Source of the DNA: Antedon bifida
Lineage: Eukaryota > Echinodermata > Crinoidea > Comatulida > Antedonidae
DNA length: 64,000 nt
Direction: 5' to 3'
Assembly: GCA_963402885.1 (NCBI GenBank)
Contig: OY727094.1
Span: forward strand, 25,422,501 to 25,486,500
Shown here: positions 11,638-23,000 of the stretch, piece by piece
How the letters are laid out: each line of letters begins with the position of its first letter
How positions within the stretch are numbered: position 1 is the stretch's first letter
Program-made: the position numbers and the translations under genes
Notes under the pieces: model-generated
What the model was told of the DNA's origin: nothing
The model's database searches: none
What the model saw: the letters and a program-made list of their open reading frames with translations, nothing else

Positions 11638-12124
11638 GGTAAAACCTATTCTTACCTACAACAACAGTACATGGGGTCTCACACAATTAGACGAAAATAA
11701 GCTCAACACTTTTCACAGAAAGCAGTTACGCAAGATATTGAAGATTAACTTTCCAAACAGAATCTAAAATAAAGAAATATATAAGATATTTAACGAACAA
11801 CCGCTTTCTATCGAAATTATGGAATCGGGATGGAAATTATTTGGCCATATTCTTGAATGAATTCTTCAAAATGATAATGTTTCTGCAAATCGCGCTATTG
11901 CATTCTACTTTCAGGAAACGAACCACATCAAATTTATAGGAAGACCAACAAACGACCTTACCAGAAACGACTTAAATTTCCTCAGAAACTTGAAACTCAA
12001 AACAACAACGGATCTTAGCAAATTCTTTGCAAAGAATAGAAACGAATGGAGAAATATTATGAGGTGTATTTCCAAGGCAGCCCAGATGGAGAAGTACATG
12101 GACCTCTCGGGGACGAAGCTGTAA
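11638..12124 (+). pseudogene. reverse transcriptase C-terminal fragment
   Basis: The plus strand reads a protein typical of the tail of non-LTR polyproteins: ILTYNNSTWGLTQLDENKLN, then TFHRKQLRKILKINFPNR, later RPTNDLTRNDLNFLRNLK, ending in TAA at 12122-12124. Two in-frame stops (TAA 11765-11767 and TGA 11858-11860) show it is dead. It is opposite in orientation to the adjacent LINE pseudogene and of a different family. Confidence 0.75.
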
Positions 12125-13855
12125 AGTAAATGTCATGACCTCTAAGTTCTGTTTTCTTTATAAGTGCTCCATTGTATGCTTGTAAACACACAATTTTGGT
12201 TAAAAAGGGTAAAGTATTAAAGATGTGTTGTCCCTGTAATATATTCTTATTAGCAATTAACGACTGGATTAGAGACTAATAAAGGAGTTCTACAAGATGG
12301 CTGAGCATTAGCACATGGTCTGATTTCTTAGTGAAATACTTAGTGTTATCATTCATTCCCAGAGCACAATATATAACAGTCCCCTGCAAAAGTAATGTTT
12401 TAAATGTTTGTTGTTGAATTTGCTATTTTAATGTCACATAATAGATATTCACTTTGAACAAAAATATGGATCCAAAAAAAAATTATTAGAAAAAACTGTA
12501 ATTTAAAGCAAAATCTAGAGATACTATGTTCAATAGAACATAAACCAATCATATGAATTGTGTCTTTTGGCCTAAGCTTTCAACTCTTTCACTCCATTAA
12601 TTATGCTATTGACCAAGTTTGATTTAAATAAGGAAATGGTAAAAATATCCTCTTTCTAATTATTTAGTATAGCACCCCACTAATTTATGACATTTGACCT
12701 TAAGCTTTCAACACTCCATGAATGTTACTGTTGACCAAGTTTGATTGGAATTAACCCGGAGTAACATTTCCTCGTTTCCTTATTTAGTATAGCACCCCCA
12801 ATTTGTGACACTCTGGTTGGTTCGAACCTAGACTAGGGGTGTATTACAATGTCAAGGTCAGACAGAATCTATGTTAAACTCAAACTTAACTCAAATTTGC
12901 GCACGCGACTGGGCCAGCCATGTATGGCCTTGTTAATGTAGCAAATGGTGGTTTCAACAACTTGGTAAAAAATAATTGACCAGGGCTTAGACCACTTTCG
13001 TAAAACTTTATACTCTTTTAAGTATTTTCTATGATTGATATCAATTGACAGTGAATAGTAGGCGTAACACTCTTGTTAGTAATTGCATAGCAATTTCCAA
13101 AGAGTCAATTTTAAAATAGTGGAATTCAATGTGCTTATTGAGGTATGGATAGGTCTAGAATCACCACATTCCTCCTGGAGGAAGATCAATTAAATGATAT
13201 AATCAAAACGCTTATTCGTCGGTGTACTATTCTGTGCCATTTATTCACGGTCGTGGGCCAAGTGTGTCTCAAGTGTGTAATTTAATACAGTTGAGTTGAG
13301 ATTGATTGACTTGGACATACATTTATACCAAAGTCATTCATAGAAAACCCCAAGACTTTTAAATTCTGCTGCCTTGTGTCTTCACGGTAGCCGAGAACAA
13401 TTAATAATTCACCATGCTTATAATTTTCGCATTAAAAATAATTATATCTAGGAAATTAAGGTGGGTGACACATTTTTGTGGTGGTATCAAAATTGAAATT
13501 TTTTTGTGGGATATTCATACGATTGGGTATGTTTCAGTTCAGTTCATATCCAAATTACTTTTTTCGATAATAGTTTCCTAAGAATATTTTCACAAGTTTA
13601 GGCCTATAATAAAAAATAAAAAAATTTTATAACCCAGTAGGCCTACGACGGTTGACTTTTATTCTAATACTTGAGAAGTGTACCTGAAATCTGAATTGAC
13701 CACACCAAATATAGAAAGATTGCTTTTTCTTCAATTATAATTATATTTTTTTTAAATAATTTTGTGCGTGTTTTCAAAAACGCATTCAAGAGTGTAAACG
13801 GTTGAAATCTATCGTTAAAGATACTCAGATAATCAAAAAAAAAAAAATAAGCAAT
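12125..13855. other. no gene recognised
   Basis: AT-rich intergenic DNA. Near 12215, TTAAAGATGTGTTGTCCCTG looks like the left end of the TTAA-type MITE family without a partner. A related pair of segments at about 12590-12690 and 12700-12800 (TTTCAACTC... TAGTATAGCACCCC) forms an old direct duplication. Confidence 0.45.
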
Positions 13856-13859
13856 ATTT

Positions 13860-14071
13860 CATGCTGAAGAAAATAATTTATTTGATCTTTATCATCACCA
13901 TATAGAATCCCATAGATAAATATATAATACCGTAAATTATATAAATTATATTCAACAAAAGTATAATGTAAAATTTAATTTTAATTTTAGCATTAATTCG
14001 CATCTGGTAATTTTGTCAGGCTGCGACTTGACTGAATGTATCAACGATGTATGGTATAGCAGTTTATCGCC
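13860..14071 (-). CDS. FTL-SRCR exon 31: candidate last exon (Gly-Arg-stop) and 3' UTR
   Basis: A strong acceptor (TTCTTATATCTTTCAG) at 14072 is followed by GGCGATAA. In phase 1 this completes a Gly codon, adds Arg and stops (TAA 14066-14064). About 190 bp of AT-rich sequence leads to AATAAA at 13882-13877. Only eight coding bases support it, so it remains a proposal. Confidence 0.5.
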
Positions 14072-17000
14072 CTGAAAGATATAAGAAAATTAGGTATAAT
14101 TATAATATTTAACACCAAACCGTTCAAACAATTAAAAATTATCAATAGTAATTTATCTAAAAACACATTTTACGCTAAACTATTGCAGTTTTCCGTCGTT
14201 CCGAAGGTGATATACTGAAAATGTAATTAATTTATTTGAAACGATAAAGATAAAGAAATCTGTGAGAATGAGCCCGGAACCTTCTGCTCGATATGCGGAT
14301 GTCCTAACCATTAGACAACTAAGGGCTTTTATGGTATTGTTCAAACTCGATTGGATAGCGACTTTTTAAGAGTCTCGGTGTGGTACAGCACTAGTAATAT
14401 ATGGGTCTATTGCGATAATGTTCATCTTTAAACGGTTAAAAATGTGAAAAATAAGTAGATTATAATCATTTAAGCGATCCGTGCTATAAATGCCAGCATG
14501 CATCGCGCGTGGATTAATATTTCGCTTCTGTGATGCGCCCACTGTTTTGGTGTGCGAGAATCGATCGTGAAGAAAATTACTTCAAATTTTCAGTGAGAAA
14601 ATGTTTTTTTGAAAAGAGACAATTCATGCGAACGAAGCGAGCTGGGGGCCAGGGGTCGCCGAAGGAGGGGTCCAGGGGGCTAGCGTAATTTAAGGCCGTT
14701 TTAATCAAATTTAATGGAGGCAACTTTTGTCATTTTTTATGGTACATCAATAAAATACTGTGTGCAAAACACATTGCACGAGGTCCAATGGCATGCATGA
14801 CTGTGTGTAAATATATTCTTTCAATTTTAAAAACTGTACCTGCACCAGTACAAACAACACTAGCATCTTCAGAGTGAGCACAATTGTGACTACCAAGACC
14901 ATTGCTGGTACATGAAGTGACATCGGTTTCTTGTCCTCCACACTGAACATTATCGTAATGAATGTTGCCAGACCCTTGACCAAATTGAGCCCTTTGAGGG
15001 GCTGAAGTGGCTCTTCCTAGGCCTAACTGTCGACATACAACGTGAGCATCGTTGATGTCCCAAAGATCATCACATATTGTACCCCACTGTCCATTTGCGT
15101 TTACTTCAACTCGTCCCTCGTTGCTGCTGCCACCACCAACAAGTCTAATATTTCCTATTTTATAAAGTGAGCGTAATCAACTTATTATGAGTAGTAGTTT
15201 TTGAGATATGGTAACCCTGTAATTTCACCCTAATTTGCTTATTTAAGCTAATTTGCATATCATCGGGATGAGTGATAGAAGTGTGATGCTCAAATTTTGA
15301 TCTCCTCATCATATGTGACCATTTAAAAAAGAAACATCTCTTTTTGCAATTTGTTTCACTTTTATTTGGCTGATTTTTTTAGATAGATTGCCTAGCCTTA
15401 TCGTTTTATCTTCAAATATGAGCATCAAATATGAGCATCTCTAGGTCCAAATACGAAGGCTCAAATATAACATTTTTAGCAAGTTTATTACTTCGGATTT
15501 TGTGTTTAAATATTAATATTTGATTGCATTAATATTATTGTTTACACTGTACCTCCACCACAACTACTGCCACCAGTACAAATAACACTAGCATCTTCAG
15601 AGTGAGCACAATTGTGACTACCAAGACCATTGCTGGTACATGAAGTGACATCGGTTTCTTGTCCTCCACACTGAACATTATCGTAATGAATGTTGCCAGA
15701 CCCTTGACCAAATTGAGCCCTTTGAGGGGCTGAAGTGGCTCTTCCTAGGCCTAACTGTCGACATACAACGTGAGCATCGTTGATGTCCCAAAGATCATCA
15801 CATATTGTACCCCACTGTCCATTTGCGTTTACTTCAACTCGTCCCTCGTTGCTGCTGCCACCACCAACAAGTCTAATATTTCCTATTTTTTAAAGTGAAC
15901 ATATTAATTAGTAATATTAGTTACAGATTAATGAATTACAGAGAGGTCTTCTATAATCTATATTGACATTATGACGGAAGTATGGAAATATATAGAGTGT
16001 AAAGCTAATTGACTTAAGTTGGGTTATAGCTCTTTAAGCTATCTTGAGATTCTTACACAGAAATTAATACTACAGTATTCATCTTTCAATCCCCTTTCTG
16101 CCACGAATTCTAGTAATTTGAGTTTTTCGCTTTAGCGACATTAGTAATTCAACAGTTTCGTGAAAAAGTGCCCAACAACCAATCAGAGCTCAGTAAATTG
16201 GTTTACGCATTCATGAGCACTCATCGCAAATCGAGCGGCTCAGAAATAAAAATCGCGGGAAAATAACAAAAGCATGTATTAGGCTAACGGGAATTTGATA
16301 TCTGCGAATCGATCATTTATGAGCTCTAATGTGTTGTGTAACTTTCTTGTTGCGATCGCAAAATTGTAGATGGAAATTATGAAGAAATAGCGCCGTAGAT
16401 GGCAGTACCGACATGGCGGGACCCTTATGGGAGAAGAATGTTAATGAAAAGATGTAACATCAAAGTCAACCGCGCCATACGCGCGGCTAATTGCGGAATG
16501 GCGCTGCTATTAAGTATCCATCATTATAAGGCATGCGCATAAATCAATGCTTTTTATTCACGCGAATGAATTCATCTAGAGCACAGTAGTAGAACAACGG
16601 CGTTGACGTTCTGTCAACTATCTGTCTCTTTCGTTTAGACCACTGTCTGTAAAATAAGTTCACAGTGTACCTGCACCACCACCTCCACTGCCACCAGTAC
16701 AAACAACACTAGCATCTTCAGAATGAGCACAATTGTGACTACCAAGACCATTGCTGGTACATGAAGTGACATCGGTTTCTTGTCCTCCACACTGAACATT
16801 ATCGTAATGAATGTTGCCAGACCCTTGACCAAATTGAGCCCTTTGAGGGGCTGAAGTGGCTCTTCCTAGGCCTAACTGTCGACATACAACGTGAGCATCG
16901 TTGATGTCCCAAAGATCATCACATATTGTACCCCACTGTCCATTTGCGTTTACTTCAACTCGTCCCTCGTTGCTGCTGCCACCACCAACAAGTCTAATAT

Positions 17001-20000
17001 TTCCTATTTTTATAAAGTGAGCATAATTATTAATAGGGGTGCCGTCCGACAAACTATATCTTCTGTCCTACAAACCATTGTTTGTAAAAGACAAGAACTA
17101 GGGTTTGTCTTTTTATCGAAAGGGCCATGGTTTGTCTTTTACAAACCATAGTTTGTATGACAGAATACCGTAGATAATGTGTCGGACGGCGCCCCGTATT
17201 ATTATGAAGGAAGTATGGAAATACATGTTAAGGTGGTTGAGTGAGTTTAGCTCTCTAAGCTATCTTGAGTCTTGCACAGAAATTAATACTATTCATGCAT
17301 TCACGTTTTTATATAAATCTTTTTTCCCGCTAGTCGAATTAATTCGTGCGAATCGAAAGCGTCAGCTATTATGTACATTGTCATCTTAATATTAATCCCT
17401 TTGGGGAGAAGAATGTTGTTGAAAAGCTGTAATCAAAATTCACATCGCCATGAGCGCTAATTGCGGCGGATATGGCGCATTTTTTCAGTAATTTGCCTTT
17501 GGATTTATATATATAAATATATATATATTATATATATATATATATCCAAAGGCAAATTACTGAAAAAAATGACAATGCTGTGGGTATCAGTGGCTAGATC
17601 TCAATGAAGATACAAAAAAAATGCGAAAAGCTAAATCAAAACGATAAAGTAAAACAGCCAGAAAAGTTAGCAGAGATTTCGGGCAACACTAGCCCTTCAC
17701 AGTAGTAGAAAACAGGCGTTGACGTTCTGTCAACTATCTGTCTCCTTCGTCTAGGCCACTGTATTGAGACGTCTCTTTAATTATGTTTACAAGTAAAACA
17801 AGTAGAAATAAGTTTTCAGCAAAGTTGCCATATTTCCCTGTTTTTTTTTTTATTTAATCACTTTAATCTTTTATTGAAATCCAAGAAAAAATATAAATAT
17901 TAAAAAGATGGAAAAAGTATGAATATATAATATAGCTTTTGCAGCCAAGAGCTGAATTACAGATACTATAACATCAACACAATTACAAAAACGATAACAC
18001 GAAAATACACTATACAGTACATAAAAGCCTGATATGAAATTAAGCTATAGCATAGAAAAATAAATAAATAAATTATAAAAATATTGTATTACCTCCACCA
18101 CAACCACTGCTTGTGGTTCCACATACTACGCTAGCATCCTCGTGATGACCGCAATTGTGACTTCCAATTCCCCTATTTCTACATTCTAAAATGTTCCCCT
18201 CGGTTCCAGTGCATGCAACATCATCAAGTAAAATTGATCCAGACCCTTGGCCAAAGTTAGCTCTTTGTGGAGCTGATGTGGCTGCTGGTAGGCCTAATTG
18301 TCGACATACTACTTGGGCGTCTTGCAGGTCCCAACCATCATCGCATATTGTGCCCCATCCATTACCAATATTTACTTCCACACGTCCTTCGTTGTTGCTT
18401 GAACCGCCAACAAGTCTAAGTTCTGAAGCTGTTATAAATAAATTGACAAAATGAAACAAAAATCCCAGTAAAAGTAAGAGTATAACAAATCATGAAAGAC
18501 TATAGAGAAACGAAAGAAGACAAATTGATTAAAATTAAATGACTTTTTATCTACATGACTTTCTATACAACATTACTTTAAATCTAAAAATGAAACAAAG
18601 GAATAAACAGTTTTTATTCATTTGTTTCATTTTTAGATTTAAAGTAATGTTGTATAGAAACACTGATTTTAAAAAGACGAAATTTACGGTTAGATTTAGT
18701 CAACGGTTAACTTTGTAAAAAAAAATCAGGAGACAATATATCTTTAATATTCTATATTAATATTCTATTGTATGTTGTTTTCCCCGTTCTTTTTTATGGT
18801 AGTACATCTACAAATCATGTCTTCATACTTAGAGTCGGTTGTCCACAGACTACGCTAGCATCCTCGTGATGACCGCAATTGTGACTTCCAATTCCCCTGT
18901 GTCCACATTGTATAATATCCCCCTCGGTTCCAGTGCATGCAACATCATCAAGTAAAATTGATCCAGACCCTTGGCCAAAGTTAGCTCTTTGTGGAGCTGA
19001 TGTGGCTTCTGGTAGGCCTAATTGTCGACATACTACTTGGGCGTTTTGCAGGTCCCAACCATCATCGCATATTGTGCCCCATCCATTACCAAAATTTACT
19101 TCCACACGTCCTTCGTTGTTGCTTGAACCGCCAACAAGTCTAAGTTCTGAAGCTGTTATAAATAAATTGACAAAATAAAACAATAATCCCAGTAGAAGTA
19201 AGAGTATGACAAATCACTAATGACTTGAGAAACGAAAAAAGACAAATTGATTGAAATCAAATGACTTTCAATACTACATGACTTTAAAGCTAAAAATGAA
19301 ACAAATGAACAAAAACACTGATTTTAAAAAGACGAAATTAATTAATATAATAAAATTAAATTTACAAATCATGTCTTCATACTTACTCGCTTGTCCACAT
19401 ACTACGCCAGCATCCTCGTGATGACCACAATTGTGACTTGCAGTTCCCCTGTTTGTACAATGTGAAATATCGCCCTCAGTTCCAGCGCATTGAACATCAT
19501 CGAATACAATAGTTCCAGTCCCCTGGCCAAACCTAGCACTTCCTGGCGCTTGTGATGCTTCTGGTAGGCCTAATTGTCGACATACTACTTGAGCGTCGTC
19601 CAAGTCCCACAGATCATCGCATATTGTGCCCCATTCATTTCCATATCTTATTTCAACACGTCCTTCATTGTTGTCTGAACCACCAACAAGCCTAATTTCT
19701 GAACCTGTTATTCAAAATATAAATTCACGTTTAGGCCTATTTATTGTCCACATAGAATAAATTTACAACAGAAGACAGATACAATATTATTAAATTAAAT
19801 CTAAAAAGCATATATATAGTGGCTTCGATTAGTTTTATAAACTACACTTTATCACCTTTATATGTTTTTTTCTGTTATTGAAAATTCAGTTGAAAATGAA
19901 TGGAGTTCTTCACATTTTCTGCGATATACGTTTCATTCGAATATCAAACATTCTACAAACTCTCCCCTCTCCGTTCCAATTTTTACACACAATTTTTGTC

Positions 20001-23000
20001 CTGAATAATGTCGGGCCTGCGTTTTTTTTTAAGTTGAAGTAATTTTTGTGACGGATCTAAATGTCTAAATGATGGCATCTAGATTCCCGGAAATGGCACT
20101 TTTGTTTCAGGAAGCATGCAATGTTATTTATTCTTTTTTATGGAGGTATTGGTACTCTTTATTGGTGAAATCTTGGGCGGATGCAGGATTTCGTACTAGT
20201 GCGACACTCTGACCATCAGATCAACAACCCTTTTGCACTATTTATCCCTACTTCAGTTATTAACATTCCTATTGGTTTCTTCCTATCCCTAGGTACTCTT
20301 TATTCACTTTCCAATAATCCACATATTTAATCAATTACTGTTTCCTCATCATCAAGGAATGTTCCCTTTTCCAAATAGTCCCCTAGTACATGCATATTAA
20401 TTAGGACCACCGTTTCTTAAATATGAATGTACTGGCAATGAGGATTGAAAGAAACGTTTAAGAAAAGTTAGTGATTAGATGACAGATAATATACTGGAGT
20501 TTTGTAGCTGTAGGGATCAAATAGTATAGAAATAGATTTTGGATAATCCATTTATACTGGTTATTTTTATATCAACACTCTTTTGAATATAGATAACATT
20601 GATGATAAAGTGATTTAGCAACGGGAGTGCGTTGAATCCACGACTCAAGTAGGGGGTGTCACAAAACCTAAGACCACGAAAGCTAAGACCCCCTAAGACA
20701 GATCACGAAAGCTAAGACCGAAGACCTGTAAGATTACAAATTCTAAGATATACTACAGCGTAAAAACAATACTTGTTTATTCATACATAATTTTAAACAT
20801 AGTAGGTTTCATTTATTACCATAAGTATAATTAAATACTTTCCAAAAAACATAGTTAAACTCACATTATTTTCGCCCGTTGAGTAAATGTATATTTTTTC
20901 TCTACAACAAAAAAAACTTGACGGGTTGTTTGTTGGTATATATTTATTCCATTGTATTGGTTCGGAGGATGTTTTTCTTTTGCACCTGCCTTGTATTTTG
21001 ACTCCAAATTTGTTAAGTAACTTTATCCTGAATACCACACCTTAAAATTAGGACTTATAAGTACTTTAGGAAGAAGAAACACAAATAAATAAATTCTTTA
21101 AAATTATGGTTTTACAGACGTGTTTCTTTGTATACTGTAATTCCTCCCCATGCTCAATAATTTTGTTTCTATGGAGCGCCAAAAGAGCAACAATAATAGT
21201 ACAAGTATAAAAACAGAAAGAAAACGAAACAAAAAACTTTGTATTGTAAAGGTAACGGGAATAGCCCTCTAAATCGCCTTTTAAAATTTATTCTGTTGTG
21301 GGTACAATATCTAATGATATTTAGGGTAACAAGCATTAATAAATTAAACCTAGGCCTACTTATTTACTTTGTTAAAATTATGATTAAATGAACAAGTAAC
21401 GTGATTTTCACTAAAAATTGCGTTAAAATAGATGGAGTTTTCAGCCCTCTATATAATTTTTGCTCTTTTGACGTTCCATAGAAACGAAAATATTGAACAT
21501 GGGGTAGGCCTCTAGTAATGCGAAGTTCGCAAACAGTATGTGTGCGAGAAAAACGTCTGTAAAATCATCAATTTAAGAATTTATTTGTCACTTTTTATGT
21601 GATTCTTTTTCATAAAAGTGCTAATTCTAAGGTGTGGTATTCAGAATAAATGTTGGAGTTAAAATACAAGGCAGGTACAAAAGGTAAATATTTGTAATCT
21701 TAGGTCTTGGGTCTTGGCTTTCGTGATCTTAGGTCTTAGGGGTCTTATCTTTCGTGGTCCTAGCGTACAACAACCCCACATAAATACAACTGTTGGGCTG
21801 AGATTAAGTAAAAACCTGATCTGATTGTATTGCACCGTGTGTATTGTTACACGTCAGTACCGATACTATGCTAGAACCAAACAGTGTTTTATTGACCAAT
21901 TTAATTACATTTCAAGCAATCGAGAATCGAGAAAAATAACTTGTGAAAAATTAGTCTTAAAGTTGGTATCCCTTTAGGTGCTTGAAAATCAAGTTTGAAG
22001 TTCGAGTTTATTGTTTCACACAATAGAAACAAAAAATCGCATTGCTTTTAGATATCTTATCAGGGGCGGACGCAGGGGGTATTGCCCCAGTTTCCCTGGC
22101 GAAACCCTTAATTTCATACTAAATGTTTTTTTCTGCCACTAAATTAAAATTTAGATCCCATCCATCATATTATATATTATTAACATTATAGAAGTCCAGG
22201 GTTAGAAAAGACTATAGACATATGTAAATTGACAGACTGCAGTGAACCAGCAGTCAACATTACCGTACATAATTTACCGGCGGTCAGTGTTTTTGTTGTT
22301 TGTTGACAGTTTGGATTGCTTGTACAGTACAGTATACAGTTTCGTTCCTCCCACTGATGCCAGTCGCATCCAAGAGGCAGTCTTCTCTAGCATCCAAATA
22401 TATGCTGGGTCCGACTGTTGAAGGGCTTCCTTGACTGGGTTAGCTTACATTACTGGAAGCACCTTCGTCGGGGACCGCCTCTGACCTTGCAAAAAATGTT
22501 ATCCTATTGTTTGACGCTTGTGTTTTACCGGCGGAAAGAAAAAGGCGTGATACGATCTGTTTGCCACTGTAGCCCGATATAGAGTGTCATTCCTATTTAA
22601 TTTTACGTGCGAGAGTACCATATTTAAAAAATATTTCCTCGCCACAGGCTACCACGGTGGTAGCCTGTGGCAGAAATACTCAGTATCTACTGCCCTCTGA
22701 GGACTCTTGGGCAACCCCCTTAAAATAGTCTTATGGTCGGGATGAACTTGTATACTTACTTCCACTGTAGTTGGGACTGTGGAGAGAAAGGTTTTTGAAA
22801 TATGGAACTCCATGTACCCAGTATTATCACCCTGAGTCTTATTTTAATTAAGAACATTACGGACGGGATTACCTTAGAGCAAGCTCGGAGTTTCCCATTT
22901 TAATATATTTTTTAAAAGGTGAATAATGAAGTACAACAATAATGCACTCACATCTAGTTTTCTTAATGGAAAAAAAATCCGATAAACAAAATTCTTTAAA

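Noticed and set aside
14265..14345. Possible tRNA gene on the minus strand
   Set aside because: A box-like TCTAATGGTTAGGAC and GGTTCCGGGCT are present, but the B box deviates and no full cloverleaf can be drawn; likely a tRNA-derived scrap.
18191..18454. Plus-strand frames across SRCR exons
   Set aside because: Shadows of the SRCR coding frame; the minus strand has conserved domains and splice sites.
20150..20235. Possible tRNA-like sequence on the minus strand
   Set aside because: Only a vague resemblance to a tRNA head; no acceptable B box.
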